Shown here: piece by piece, positions 1-8,489 of the stretch
How positions within the stretch are numbered: the first letter of the stretch is position 1
Layout of the letters: each line of letters opens with the position of its first letter
From: Clostridia bacterium
GTDB lineage: Bacteria; Bacillota_A; Clostridia; Oscillospirales; Acutalibacteraceae
Direction of reading: 5' to 3'
Length of the DNA: 64,000 bases
NCBI GenBank assembly: GCA_017435305.1
Contig: JAFSFH010000007.1
Coordinates: forward strand, 26,151-90,150
Notes under the pieces: generated by a model
What the model saw: the letters and a program-made list of their open reading frames with translations, nothing else
Database searches by the model: none
Told to the model about the DNA's origin: nothing
Program-made: the position numbers and the translations under genes

Positions 1-59
1 TAGGTACATAATGTCTGTTCCTTTTATGAAAAGTTTATGTTTCGTTGGATGGAGTTTTT

Positions 60-211
60 GCCCCCCTTGCCTAAAGGGGGGATGTCACCGTTAGGTGACA
101 GGGGGGATATTATGCCGCTTTGCGGCATATCGTCCTGCGGACGATGAATCCCTCCGAGTTTTTGCTTCGCAAAAACCCACCTCCCTTTAGGCAAGGGAGG
201 CAACATTCTAT
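60..211. repeat. Palindromic-arm element, copy without gene
   Basis: The left arm begins GCCCCCCTTGCCTAAAGG. The right arm is the same kind of unit inverted: its complement reads GCCTCCCTTGCCTAAAGG. Each arm is a short palindrome followed by a variable hairpin. The core holds further hairpins, for example a GCCGC/GCGGC pair near 114-126. The layout matches the gene-carrying elements near 12.8 and 19.7 kb. No gene was seen in positions 1-370; the open frames there are repeat sequence. Confidence 0.7.
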
Positions 212-231
212 CCAACGTATAATAGAATCTG

Positions 232-337
232 TAGGGGCGGGCATCGCCCGTCCGGACGACCAATGGTCGTCCCTACGATGTCAAATCAACGTGGGATAGG
301 ATCAGTAGGGGACGGGTTTCCCGTCCCGCGAGAAAAC
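232..337. repeat. Cluster of GTAGGGG-framed hairpins
   Basis: Two or three short palindromes lie here, opened by GTAGGGG or closed by CCCTAC, with cores such as GGGCATCGCCC and GACGGGTTTCCCGTC. The same frame with different cores recurs in about ten other intergenic gaps of the window. The cluster lies just downstream of recF. Confidence 0.7.
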
Positions 338-370
338 CGCCCACTCGATTATAATACTATCCGTAATATC

Positions 371-1477
371 TCACTCACTTATTACGCCCTGTTTAATCGA
401 AAACACCTTCGCGGCGGAGTTTTTCAGCGCCGTGGAGGGCTCACAGCAGGTGATGAACACCTGCCAGCCGTCGATGTGGTTGAGGATATAGTCCTGGCGG
501 GAGGTATCCAGCTCGCTCATCACGTCGTCCAGAAACGCCACCGGCGGTTCGTCGGTGACCTCCTGCAGCAGAGACGCCTCCGCCAGCTTCAGTGCCAGCA
601 CCGCCGAGCGCTGCTGCCCCTGGGAGCCGTAGGTGCGCACCGGCAGACCGTCGATCTCGATGGACATATCCTCACGATGGGCGCCCACGGTGGTAAAACC
701 GGCGCCCATATCCGCCCGACGGGACTGCCGCAGCAGCTGAAGCCAGCGGTGAGCCACGTCCGCAGGGGTACCCCCCTCCACCGCGGCGGGGGAATCCCAC
801 CGCAGCGACAGCTGCTCGCGGTCGCCGGACAGACCGGCGTACACCGACGCCGCTAAGGGCTGCAGCCGACGGATATACTGTTCACGGGCGCGGGTGATCC
901 GTGCGCCCGCCACCGCCAGGGTGTTGTCCCACAGATCCAGCATCTCCTCCACCCCGCTCATCGGGACGGACTGCTCCCGCGCCTGCCGCAATAGGGCGTT
1001 GCGCTGGGTCAGCGTCTTGTGAAAGTCGGTGAGGGTGGCGATATAGCCAGGCTTCAGCTGGCAATAGGCCGCATCCACAAACCGACGCCGTCCCTCGGGT
1101 CCATCCTTAATCAGCGATAAGTGGGCGGGGGAAAACACCACGCCGCAGAACACCCCCGCCAGCTTATTGGCGGAGGGCAGCGTAATGCCGTTGAGGGTCA
1201 CCTGCCGCCGCTGGCGGATGGTGATGGTGGCCTCCTGGTCCCGTCCACCGGCGGTGAAGGTCAGACCCAGCCGCGCCCCATCTCTGCCAAAGCCCACCAT
1301 CTCGCTGTCCTTGGCGCCGCGGAAGCTCCGCGCACCGGTGAACAGCCAGCAGGCCTCCAGCAGGTTGGTTTTGCCCTGGGCGTTGTCGCCGTACAGAATA
1401 TTAACACCCTCGCCGGGGGTCCACACGGCGGGATGCAGGTTACGAAACCCGTCTACGGTCAGCTCACGGACGATCAA
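371..1477 (-). CDS. recF: DNA replication and repair protein RecF
   Basis: RecF is an SMC-like ATPase that acts with RecO and RecR to load RecA at gaps near stalled forks. The product is about 368 aa, normal for the family. Walker A GDNAQGKT is at residues 30-37, an ABC signature-like SQGQQR lies near residue 287, and Walker B FLDD is near the C-terminus. The start chosen is TTG at 1477, giving an N-terminus MIVRELTVDGFRN, because a GAGGAG Shine-Dalgarno sits about 8 nt upstream. The longer frame to 1558 adds residues unlike RecF. The start overlaps the end of rlbA by 14 nt, so the two are translationally coupled in the dnaA-dnaN-rlbA-recF operon. Confidence 0.95.
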   Translation of the reverse strand: MIVRELTVDGFRNLHPAVWTPGEGVNILYGDNAQGKTNLLEACWLFTGARSFRGAKDSEMVGFGRDGARLGLTFTAGGRDQEATITIRQRRQVTLNGITLPSANKLAGVFCGVVFSPAHLSLIKDGPEGRRRFVDAAYCQLKPGYIATLTDFHKTLTQRNALLRQAREQSVPMSGVEEMLDLWDNTLAVAGARITRAREQYIRRLQPLAASVYAGLSGDREQLSLRWDSPAAVEGGTPADVAHRWLQLLRQSRRADMGAGFTTVGAHREDMSIEIDGLPVRTYGSQGQQRSAVLALKLAEASLLQEVTDEPPVAFLDDVMSELDTSRQDYILNHIDGWQVFITCCEPSTALKNSAAKVFSIKQGVISE

Positions 1478-1688
1478 CCGTGATCTCCTCGCCTGTCTCG
1501 GGCACGGTGACGGTCTCGCCCCCGCGGAGCTTTTTGCCCCGCATGGTGCACACCTCACCGTCCAGCAGAACGCCGCCGCCCTGGATCAGCACCTTGGCCT
1601 GGCCGCCGGTCTGCACACAGCCGGTCAGCTTCAGCAGGTCGTCCAGACGGATGTATTCGTCATTTAGCTTAAAATTCGTCGTATTCAT
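1464..1688 (-). CDS. rlbA: S4 domain protein RlbA/YaaA
   Basis: A 74-aa protein made almost entirely of an S4 RNA-binding fold, with IRLDDLLKLTG near the N-terminus and LDGEVCTMRGKKLRGGE in the middle. It belongs to the YaaA/RlbA family, which always lies between dnaN and recF in Firmicutes and is linked to large ribosomal subunit maturation. It sits immediately after dnaN (the two share one base at 1688) and overlaps recF. Function is assigned from family and position. Confidence 0.88.
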   Translation of the reverse strand: MNTTNFKLNDEYIRLDDLLKLTGCVQTGGQAKVLIQGGGVLLDGEVCTMRGKKLRGGETVTVPETGEEITVDRP

Positions 1689-2785
1689 TACAGTCTCACC
1701 GGCAGTACCAGGAACAGGAAGCTGTCGCCCTCCTTGGGCATCACCTTCATAGGCTTGTGGGCACCCTTGAGCTCCACGCGGACCTCATCCGACTCGCTGT
1801 TGCGCAGAGCGTCCAGCAGGAAGCGGCTGTTAAAGCCCATATCCTCCTCGTCGCCCACGATGTCGGCGGGGATGCAGTCGTTGGCGCTGCCCAGGGGGGT
1901 GGTGCAGGACACCGAAATGCTGCTGTTGCGGAATTCGCACACCAGCGGGGATTTCAGACGGTCGTTGACCACCAGAGAAACGCGGTCCACCGCGTCGATA
2001 AAGGCGCGGGTGTTCACCGTCACGGTGGTGGACATATCGTCAAAGATGATCTTGTCATAGGCCATAAACTCGCCGTCCAGCAGACGGGAGATCACCGCAT
2101 AGCCGTCGATCTCGAAGATGATGTGGCGGCGACCCACGATCAGGGCGCAGGGCTTATCCTCGTCGGACAGCAGCTTGAGCACCTCCTGCAGGGTCTTGCC
2201 GGGCACCACGAAGGACAATTCCTCCTCGGTGGTCAGCTGCTCGGTGCGCATAGCCAGACGATAGCCGTCCAGGCTCACCAGACGCAGGCTGTTGTTGTTC
2301 ATCTCGAACTTGGTGCCGGTGTAGATGGGGCGGGGGTCGTTGGGGGCGGCCACCGCAAAGATGGTCTGGCGCACCATGCTCTTGAGCAGGGGCTGGGGCA
2401 GGGTCACCGAGATACCGTCCTCGATGTTGGGAATGTCGGGATAATCGCCGGCGGACATACCCATAATGGAGAATTCGGTCACGTCGTTGCGGATGATGGT
2501 ATTGTACTTATTATCGGTGACGATGGAGATCTGGTCGCCGGGCATCTTACGGACGATGTCGCCGAACATACGGGCAGACAGCACGATCTCGCCGGGCTCC
2601 TTGACGGTAGCGTCAATGGAGGTGGTAATACCCAACTCCATATCAAAGCCTGCCAGGAACAGGTTACCGCCCTGGGCGCGCACCAGCACACCCTCCAGCG
2701 CAGGGAGAGACGCCTTGGCGGACACCGCCCGCTGGACGTTGCTCACCGCTTCGATAAGTTCCACTTTACTGCATACAATGTTCAT
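1688..2785 (-). CDS. dnaN: DNA polymerase III beta subunit (sliding clamp)
   Basis: DnaN forms the dimeric ring that tethers DNA polymerase III to DNA. The 365-aa product has the usual length for three clamp domains and ends in the typical MPKEGDSFLFLVLPVRL. The start is ATG at 2785, giving MNIVCSKVELIEAV, with AAAGGTGG upstream. An in-frame extension to 2923 would enter the noncoding DnaA-box region. It follows dnaA after a 333-bp gap and leads into rlbA and recF. Confidence 0.96.
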   Translation of the reverse strand: MNIVCSKVELIEAVSNVQRAVSAKASLPALEGVLVRAQGGNLFLAGFDMELGITTSIDATVKEPGEIVLSARMFGDIVRKMPGDQISIVTDNKYNTIIRNDVTEFSIMGMSAGDYPDIPNIEDGISVTLPQPLLKSMVRQTIFAVAAPNDPRPIYTGTKFEMNNNSLRLVSLDGYRLAMRTEQLTTEEELSFVVPGKTLQEVLKLLSDEDKPCALIVGRRHIIFEIDGYAVISRLLDGEFMAYDKIIFDDMSTTVTVNTRAFIDAVDRVSLVVNDRLKSPLVCEFRNSSISVSCTTPLGSANDCIPADIVGDEEDMGFNSRFLLDALRNSESDEVRVELKGAHKPMKVMPKEGDSFLFLVLPVRL

Positions 2786-3118
2786 AATCAAACCACCTTT
2801 TATCAGATAATCTATCACATATACATATATATTTTTTAGTAGTAGTAGTAGGGGCTGTGAGTTTGTGGAAAACTGTGGCAGACCCCAAAACCAGTGGGTT
2901 TCGACGGGATAAAATTTCCACACCCAGCGGGGTAAGATTTGGGGATGTGTGAAAGGGGTTTTCGGTCTTCCACCGGCGTGTGAAAATCGGTGAGTGGAAG
3001 GTGAAAAAGTTGTGAAAAAATGCCAGCCTTTTTTCTCCCAAACCCTATTATAAATAAGGTATAATAATAAAAGAGAGGGGTTATCCGGGGTATTTCCGGA
3101 TAACCAAAGCCCCTTTAT
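2786..3118. other. dnaA-dnaN intergenic region with DnaA-box-like sites
   Basis: A 333-bp gap with no gene. It contains 9-mers close to the DnaA box TTATCCACA: TTTTCCACA on the minus strand at 2864-2872 and ATTTCCACA at 2914-2922. There are also several TTTTCACAC/TTTTTCACA variants at 2950-3020, and AT-rich DNA at 3040-3075. Firmicute origins often have box clusters on both sides of dnaA, so this may be the second oriC sub-region or an autoregulatory site for dnaN. Confidence 0.5.
3076..3108 (-). terminator. Hairpin after dnaA
   Basis: On the minus strand GGTTATCCGG pairs with CCGGATAACC around a short loop. A pyrimidine-rich CTCTCTTTTATT stretch follows. It could terminate part of the dnaA transcript before dnaN. 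The T-run is imperfect, so attenuation is more likely than a full stop. Confidence 0.45.
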
Positions 3119-4447
3119 TTAGTTTTCGCTGATGTTTTTGATGATGTCGTTGACCATATTGCGGAAGGCGGCGTCCTTGCTCATCTGGCTCTCCACCTTT
3201 TGGATGGCGTAGACGATGGTGGTATGGTCGCGCCCGCCGAATTCCTCGCCGATGGACTTCATCGGCAGGTTGGTGATGTTGCGCACCACGTAGGCCGCCA
3301 TCTGCCGCGCCCGACTGATGGGGGCGGACTGCTTGTTGGAGCGGATGTCCTCGGGGTTGACGTTCATGGTCCGCGCCACCTCGGTGATGATGCGCTCCAC
3401 GGTGATGGGCACCGGCTGGTTGTCGTTGCGGATGTCGCGGATGGCGTTCTGCGCCGCCACGATGCCGGGCATCTCGTTACCCAGCAGGTACTGGGCCTTC
3501 ATCCGCTTGACCACGCCCTCCAGCTGACGGACGTTGCTCTTGAGCTGGTTGGCGATGTAGATGGTCACGTCGTCCTGCACCGGCAGATCCAGCATCCGCG
3601 CCTTACGGCGGATGATGGCCACACGGGTCTCCAGATCCGGCGGCTGAATGTCCGCCATCAGACCCATCACGAACCGCTGCTGCAGGCGCTCCTCCAGCGT
3701 GGCGATCTCGCGGGGGGGACGGTCGCTGGTCAGCACGATCTGCTTGCCGTTGGAGTGCAGGTGATCGAAGGTGTGGAAAAACTCCTCCTGAATGGCCTGC
3801 TTACCGCCGATGAACTGGATGTCGTCCACCAGCAGCACGTCCACCTGACGGTATTTGGCGCGGAATTCGGGGGTGGTACCGTCGTGGATGGCCTCGATGA
3901 GCTCGTTGGTCATGGTCTCGCCCTTGGTGTACAAGATCCGCGCACGGGGATTCTTTTTCTGGATCTCCTTGCAGATGGCGCACAGCAGGTGGGTCTTGCC
4001 CAGACCGGAGCCGCCGTAGATGAACAGCGGGTTGTACAGCACGGCGGGCTTATCCGCCACCGCCTGGGAGGCGGCGTGGGCGAACTTATTGGAGGAGCCC
4101 ACCACGAAGTTTTCAAAGGTGTAGTCCTCGTCCGCCAGGGCGGTGGGGAATCCGTTGCCCTGGATCGGCATGGCGGCGGTGGCGCCGGTATCGGCCACGG
4201 CCTCCAGCGACAGGATGCGCAGACCCAGCGGGATGCCCAGCGCCTCACGCAGGGCGTCCAGCAGCTTTTCGCTGTACATCTCCAGGATGGTGTTTTTCAG
4301 CCAGTCATTCTTGACCGTCACCACCATTTCGCCGTCCTCAATGCTCTTGGGCTCCATGCATTTGATATAGACGTCGTAGGCAATATCGCTGGTGTTGGCG
4401 CGGACGATTTCCAGTACGCGCTCCCATATTTGATTGATACTGTCCAT
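3119..4447 (-). CDS. dnaA: Chromosomal replication initiator DnaA
   Basis: DnaA is the AAA+ protein that binds DnaA boxes at oriC and melts the origin. The 442-aa product has the N-terminal helicase-interaction domain (1-80), Walker A GGSGLGKT at 145-152, Walker B VLLVDDIQFI, and the C-terminal DnaA signature GGRDHTTIVYAI. The start is ATG at 4447 with AGGAG 10 nt upstream. An extension to 4552 would run through the promoter. It heads the minus-strand operon, opposite to rpmH. Confidence 0.97.
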   Translation of the reverse strand: MDSINQIWERVLEIVRANTSDIAYDVYIKCMEPKSIEDGEMVVTVKNDWLKNTILEMYSEKLLDALREALGIPLGLRILSLEAVADTGATAAMPIQGNGFPTALADEDYTFENFVVGSSNKFAHAASQAVADKPAVLYNPLFIYGGSGLGKTHLLCAICKEIQKKNPRARILYTKGETMTNELIEAIHDGTTPEFRAKYRQVDVLLVDDIQFIGGKQAIQEEFFHTFDHLHSNGKQIVLTSDRPPREIATLEERLQQRFVMGLMADIQPPDLETRVAIIRRKARMLDLPVQDDVTIYIANQLKSNVRQLEGVVKRMKAQYLLGNEMPGIVAAQNAIRDIRNDNQPVPITVERIITEVARTMNVNPEDIRSNKQSAPISRARQMAAYVVRNITNLPMKSIGEEFGGRDHTTIVYAIQKVESQMSKDAAFRNMVNDIIKNISEN

Positions 4448-4523
4448 ATTGTTTTCGCTCCTGACGTATGTAAAAAATAGCGGTGGAAATGTGTAAAAAG
4501 GACACACTTCCCTATATAGAAAT

Positions 4524-4552
4524 ATTGTAACATAAGAGATTATTTTTTTCAA
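4524..4552 (-). promoter_or_regulatory. dnaA promoter
   Basis: On the minus strand, TTGAAA (4552-4547) and TACAAT (4529-4524) are separated by exactly 17 bp. The site lies 77 bp upstream of the dnaA start, in the AT-rich part of the dnaA-rpmH gap. Confidence 0.75.
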
Positions 4553-4823
4553 TGTTTTTTGCCCTAATTTAGCAAAAAAATTATAAAAATGCCCTGTGGG
4601 GTATCCGCGGTGGTCAAAAACGCCGTTTTAGGGGCATTTTAGGGGCAAAAAACCCCATAAAAATGGGTGGATAGGGGTGCAAAAACTTGACACCCCCGCC
4701 AAGCACCCCTCTCGGACCCCGTTTTTGCCCCTTTGCCGGCGGCGAGAATGGCCCCGCCGACGCGGTAACGAAATGGTGTGAAAGAGCATTGTTTACGGAA
4801 CGATTTTTTACGGGACGATGTGG

Positions 4824-4903
4824 GTAGCGAAGCGACACGAGCGGCAATGAATGACAGTCCGGTGGACTGTCAGAACCGCGAGTGGACCGAGCCGCAGCGA
4901 GAC
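4824..4903. repeat. 80-bp hairpin repeat (GTAGCGAAGCGAC family)
   Basis: It starts GTAGCGAAGCGAC, has a central GACAGTCCGGTGGACTGTC palindrome, and ends GCCGCAGCGAGAC. The same unit occurs at 8585-8665, 28183-28262 and 37046-37126, always nested in another repeat cluster. Small differences beside the central palindrome are compensatory between arms. Confidence 0.8.
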
Positions 4904-4909
4904 CATCGT

Positions 4910-5018
4910 CCCCTACGTTCTCCAACCCAACTACGATAGAATCCGTAGGGGGGCATTCCATATGCCCCCGCTGAAAAACGCCACGGGCGGTCGAGGACGC
5001 CCGCCCCTACGAAACCAC
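4910..5018. repeat. GTAGGGG-framed hairpin cluster in the oriC gap
   Basis: Units include GTAGGGGGGCATTCCATATG with its complement, and a GGGCGGTCGAGGACGCCCGC core closed by CCCCTACG. The second core is the same one found twice inside the RAYT gene near 23.6 kb. Confidence 0.7.
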
Positions 5019-5039
5019 ACCGATGTAGGATAGAATCAA

Positions 5040-5091
5040 GCCTCCCTTGTGTAAAGGGAGGGGGACCGCCGTAAGGCGGTGGAGGGATTGT
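5040..5091. repeat. Single (half) palindromic arm
   Basis: GCCTCCCTTGTGTAAAGGGA is followed by an ACCGCC/GGCGGT hairpin and TGGAGGGATTG. It matches the left arm of the element at 58451-58593 almost exactly. The partner right arm is missing, so this is a truncated copy. Confidence 0.65.
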
Positions 5092-5329
5092 CTACAACAC
5101 GGATGACCAATGGTAGCCCCTAAGAAAACGACCAACGTAAAACAATTCCTCATTCCTCATTCCTAATTTCTCATTATCCGAACTATTTCCCTCAAAAAAT
5201 AAACATTTTTTCAAAAAAACTTCCCCATCTTCCACCATCTTTTCCACAATATCTTGTGGTAGGATATGCCGCCTGTCCACAAGAGTGCAAAATCTCCCCG
5301 CAAAATCGGGGCTTGTCTGCAAAAAAAAC

Positions 5330-5358
5330 TTGACTTTTCCGCTTATGTTCTATATAAT
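5330..5358 (+). promoter_or_regulatory. rpmH operon promoter
   Basis: TTGACT (5330-5335) and TATAAT (5353-5358) with a 17-bp spacer lie about 77 bp before the rpmH start. This is the first strong plus-strand promoter after the origin. Confidence 0.85.
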
Positions 5359-5434
5359 ATCACATTGTCAGGCTGTGGACGTGTGTACACACGGCACCAC
5401 AGCACCACTCACCATCGAAAGGAGGGGCATGGAA

Positions 5435-5569
5435 ATGTTCCGTACTTATCAGCCTAAGAAGCGTCATCGCAAGATGGAGCACGGTTTCCGCAAGAGAATG
5501 GCTACTGCCAATGGCCGCAAGGTTCTGGCTCGCAGAAGAGCGAAGGGCAGAGCTCGTTTGACTCACTAA
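5435..5569 (+). CDS. rpmH: Ribosomal protein L34
   Basis: A 44-aa highly basic protein, [20 protein letters not shown] near the start and KGRARLTH at the end, is a full-length L34 of the large subunit. Two in-frame ATGs occur. The second (5435) lies 8 nt from the AGGAGG and gives the canonical length, whereas the first (5429) is too close to it. The gene heads rpmH-rnpA-yidD-yidC-khpB. A terminator hairpin follows at once, so L34 can be made in excess over the downstream genes. Confidence 0.95.
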   Translation: MFRTYQPKKRHRKMEHGFRKRMATANGRKVLARRRAKGRARLTH

Positions 5570-5570
5570 A

Positions 5571-5610
5571 AAAGAGGCCACGACGGCTGTGCCGTAACGT
5601 GGCTTTTTTT
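5571..5610 (+). terminator. Terminator/attenuator between rpmH and rnpA
   Basis: GCCACG pairs with CGTGGC around an inner ACGGC/GCCGT stem, followed by seven T. It overlaps the 5' extension of the rnpA frame, supporting the downstream GTG as the real rnpA start. Confidence 0.8.
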
Positions 5611-5649
5611 ATTGTGTGGAAGAAACTTACAGAAAAGAGGCGAACAACC

Positions 5650-5988
5650 GTGGCCACCTGGGAGACCCTATGTGAGAATAAGGACTTCCGCACCCTGTAT
5701 TACCGGGGAGAATCCCGCGTACATGCGGGGTTGGTCACCTATGTCCGCCGCAACCGTCTGGGGTATCCCCGCATCGGCATCACCACCGGCAAAAAGGTGG
5801 GGTGCGCCGTTCGGCGCAGCCGCGCCCGTCGGGTGATCCGCGAGGCCTTCCGTCCCCTGCTGCCGCAGGTGGGCAGCTACGACATTGTGTTCGTGGCCCG
5901 CACCCGCACCCCCGACCTTAAGAGCACCACCCTGACGCCGGTCATTCGCCGTCACCTTACCGAAATGGGGGTCATCACCGATGGCTGA
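5650..5988 (+). CDS. rnpA: Ribonuclease P protein component
   Basis: RnpA binds the RNase P RNA and helps process tRNA 5' ends. The GTG at 5650 gives 112 aa, the normal length, with GAGG 8-10 nt upstream. The longer frame starts inside the rpmH terminator. The family RNP motif is seen as [20 protein letters not shown] near the middle. It overlaps yidD by 8 nt. Confidence 0.92.
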   Translation: MATWETLCENKDFRTLYYRGESRVHAGLVTYVRRNRLGYPRIGITTGKKVGCAVRRSRARRVIREAFRPLLPQVGSYDIVFVARTRTPDLKSTTLTPVIRRHLTEMGVITDG

Positions 5989-6250
5989 CCGCGGTAAATG
6001 GTATCTCCCCTCCACCTGGCTCATCGGCCTGGTGCGCTTTTACCAAAAGCACGTATCTCCCCACAAGACACCCTGCTGTCGCTTCACCCCCACCTGCTCT
6101 GCCTACGCGGTGGAGGCGTTGCAGCGGCACGGCGCCTTGTTCGGCACCGCGCTGGCGCTGTGGCGCATCCTGCGGTGCAATCCTCTCTGCGCCGGCGGCT
6201 ACGACCCGGTGCCGGAGAAGCTGTTTGTTCGCAAGAACAAAAAACACTGA
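5981..6250 (+). CDS. yidD: Membrane protein insertion efficiency factor YidD
   Basis: An 89-aa protein with the family signature [20 protein letters not shown] and the later [14 protein letters not shown]. YidD is a small amphipathic inner-face protein that assists YidC. It lies between rnpA (8-nt overlap) and yidC, its conserved place. A basic C-terminus (RKNKKH) follows the core. Confidence 0.93.
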   Translation: MADRGKWYLPSTWLIGLVRFYQKHVSPHKTPCCRFTPTCSAYAVEALQRHGALFGTALALWRILRCNPLCAGGYDPVPEKLFVRKNKKH

Positions 6251-6327
6251 CCTGTTGTCCCCCGCCGCACCACCACTACCACCTCCCGCGGCGATGGGAT
6301 ATCGGAATATATTAGGAGGTTATATCT

Positions 6328-7506
6328 ATGACTGCAATTTTCAGTTTATTCGCCAAGCCCCTGGGCTGGGTGATGCATTGGATCTATCAGCTGGTGCCCA
6401 GCTACTTCCTGGCGCTGCTGATCTTTACCTTTGCCGTCCGCCTGGTGCTGTTCCCCCTGTCCATCAATAACCAGAAGGGTCAGATGGACCGCGCCCGTCT
6501 GGCGCCCCGTCTGGAGCGTATTCAGAAGAAGTACGCTCAGGACCGCCAGAAGATGGCGCAGAAGCAGCAGGAGCTGTATGAAAAAGAGGGGGTCAAGATG
6601 ACCGGCGGTTGTCTGCCCATGATTCTGCAGATGCTGGTGCTGTTTTCGGTCATCGCGGTTATCTATAAGCCGCTGACCTACGTCCAGCGTGCTCCCGCCG
6701 AGCAGATCAACACCTGCATCTCGGTGGCCATCGAGCATATGGACCCCGAAAAGGATAAGAACGTCATCAAGCAGATGGAGAGCGAGCAGTCCTACTACCG
6801 TGAGATCCACCTGCTGGGTGCCCTGGAGAAGGACGATATCCGCGACGATATGGTGCAGGCTCTGTGGGAGAAAAACGAGCTGAAGCCCGCTGCTGCCGAG
6901 CTGCTGCTGGACAACATCGAGAAGACCGGTAAGGAATTCTCCCTGTTCGGCATCTCCCTGCTGGAGACCCCCGACATCGCCAAGCCCCGCTGGGTGTGGA
7001 TCATCGCCATCCTGTCCGGTGTCACCTCGTTCCTGGTGAGTATGCTGTCCATGCATTACAGCAAGATGACCATGTCCGAGGAGCAGAAGAAGATGGGTGG
7101 CTGCTCCACCAATATGATGATGTATATGATGCCGGTGATGTCGCTGGTCATCTCCTTCACCGTGCCCGCCGGTGTGGCGGTGTACTGGATCTTCTCCAAC
7201 CTGCTGGCGATGGTGCAGACCGTGGTGCTCAACGCCATGTACAGCCCCGCCAAGGCCCGCGCCCAGGCAGAGGCCGAGTATCAGGCCCGCCGCCAGAAAA
7301 AGCGCGAGGAGCGGGAGGCGCTGAAGGCCGCCCGTCTGGCCGAGCAGGCCGCCTGGCAGGAGGAGGAGAAGAAAGCCAAGGCCCGCGCCAAGGGTGATAT
7401 TACTCAGAAGAAATCGGCTGCTGCCCCTGCCACTCCCGCAGAGCTGCCGGAAGAAAAAGTGGACGAGATTCCTAAGGAATCCGACAGCAACGAGGAGGAA
7501 GCATAA
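6328..7506 (+). CDS. yidC: Membrane protein insertase YidC/SpoIIIJ
   Basis: YidC inserts and folds membrane proteins alone or with SecYEG. The 392-aa product has a first membrane segment at about 15-42 and the coiled-coil hairpin QKKYAQDRQKMAQKQQELYE after it. Further membrane segments lie near 90-110, 228-250 and 270-300, and the conserved GGCLPMILQM motif is present. The C-terminal ~90 residues are a charged cytoplasmic tail rich in Lys, Arg and Glu. It has AGGAGG before the ATG and its stop overlaps the khpB start by one base. Confidence 0.95.
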   Translation: MTAIFSLFAKPLGWVMHWIYQLVPSYFLALLIFTFAVRLVLFPLSINNQKGQMDRARLAPRLERIQKKYAQDRQKMAQKQQELYEKEGVKMTGGCLPMILQMLVLFSVIAVIYKPLTYVQRAPAEQINTCISVAIEHMDPEKDKNVIKQMESEQSYYREIHLLGALEKDDIRDDMVQALWEKNELKPAAAELLLDNIEKTGKEFSLFGISLLETPDIAKPRWVWIIAILSGVTSFLVSMLSMHYSKMTMSEEQKKMGGCSTNMMMYMMPVMSLVISFTVPAGVAVYWIFSNLLAMVQTVVLNAMYSPAKARAQAEAEYQARRQKKREEREALKAARLAEQAAWQEEEKKAKARAKGDITQKKSAAAPATPAELPEEKVDEIPKESDSNEEEA

Positions 7507-8384
7507 TGAGCAAGGAAATTCTGAAAGAGGCCGCCACCATTGAGGAGGCCAAGGCACTGATCGCCGCCGAATTGGGTGTGTCCGAGGACGCCGTCAACTT
7601 CACCGTGGTGCAGGAGCCTGAAAAGAAGATGCTGGGTCTGTTCGGCGGCACCACCGCCATCGTCAAGGGCTCTGTGGTCGCCGGCGGTAACGCCGCCGCC
7701 GCTGCCGAGGCGTATCTGCGCGGCGTGCTGGAGGCCATGGGCGTCACCGAGTACACCCTGGAGGTGTCCGAGCAGGACAACCACTGCAACATCACCCTGG
7801 ACGGTGAGAATCTGGGCTTTATCATCGGTCGCCGCGGCGAGACGCTGGACGCCCTGCAGTACCTGACCGGTCTGGTGGCCAACCGCGCCGGCGGCTCCTA
7901 CAACCGCGTGACCCTGGACATCGGCAACTACCGCGAGAAGCGGGAGCAGGCTCTGGTGGCTCTGGCCCGCCGTCTGGGCGGTCAGACCGCCCGCACCGGT
8001 CGCCGCAACTCTCTGGAGCCTATGAACCCCTATGAGCGCCGCATCATCCACACCACCGTGCAGGAGATGGAGGGCGTGATCTCTTGGTCGGTGGGCAGTG
8101 ACCCCAACCGTCACGTGGTCATCGGTCCCTCCGATGACAACCCTAACAAGGATCGTGACAACGGTCGTGAGGAGCGCCGTGGTCGTGGTCGCGGTCGCGG
8201 ACGTAACCGCGGCGAGCGCCGTGAGCGCCGGGACAGCGATTATCAGGTGACCGCCCCCGAGCGTCCCGTCCGCGAGTTCCAGTCCCGCAGCTTCTCTCTG
8301 CCGGTGGCAGAGGATGTTGCCCCCACCCGCACCAACTCCGAGAAAGAGGACAGCATGTCCCTGTACGGCAAGATCGAGTTTTAA
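7506..8384 (+). CDS. khpB: RNA-binding protein KhpB (Jag)
   Basis: KhpB/Jag is a KH-R3H RNA-binding protein, often paired with KhpA and tied to cell elongation and sporulation. The 292-aa product has an N-terminal Jag-N domain (1-55), a KH domain with IIGRRGETLDALQYL, and an R3H domain with NPYERRIIH and NRHVVI. An unusually long Arg/Gly/Asp-rich tail (about 215-292, including RGRGRGRGRNRGERRERR) probably adds nonspecific RNA affinity. It is co-translated with yidC. Confidence 0.92.
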   Translation: MSKEILKEAATIEEAKALIAAELGVSEDAVNFTVVQEPEKKMLGLFGGTTAIVKGSVVAGGNAAAAAEAYLRGVLEAMGVTEYTLEVSEQDNHCNITLDGENLGFIIGRRGETLDALQYLTGLVANRAGGSYNRVTLDIGNYREKREQALVALARRLGGQTARTGRRNSLEPMNPYERRIIHTTVQEMEGVISWSVGSDPNRHVVIGPSDDNPNKDRDNGREERRGRGRGRGRNRGERRERRDSDYQVTAPERPVREFQSRSFSLPVAEDVAPTRTNSEKEDSMSLYGKIEF

Positions 8385-8395
8385 TTGACCCTGGC

Positions 8396-8428
8396 ACACC
8401 CCGAGGAAATCCTCGGGGTGTTTTTTTG
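8396..8428 (+). terminator. Terminator after khpB
   Basis: CACCCCGAGG and CCTCGGGGTG form a 10-bp stem with an AAAT loop, followed by seven T. It closes the rpmH-khpB transcription unit. Confidence 0.9.
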
Positions 8429-8489
8429 TTTCTATATCCAAATTAGGATAGGATTAAGCCCTGTGCAAGCCCCTCTCCGCGTCCATCTT

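Larger units (their letters stand above)
4448..5434. other. Putative oriC interval between dnaA and rpmH
   Basis: This gap of nearly 1 kb separates the minus-strand dnaA operon from the plus-strand rpmH operon, the usual position of oriC in Firmicutes. It contains an AT-rich stretch (4510-4600) suitable for unwinding, and DnaA-box-like TTTTCCACA at 5240-5248 and TGTCCACAA near 5274-5282. The middle, 4820-5095, is filled with palindromic repeats. No protein gene was recognised. The exact origin and box count need DnaA-box scanning and GC-skew analysis. Confidence 0.55.

Noticed and set aside
24..337. Small frames at the left edge (79 and 197 codons)
   Set aside because: The first is composed of hairpin repeats, the second is largely antisense to recF.
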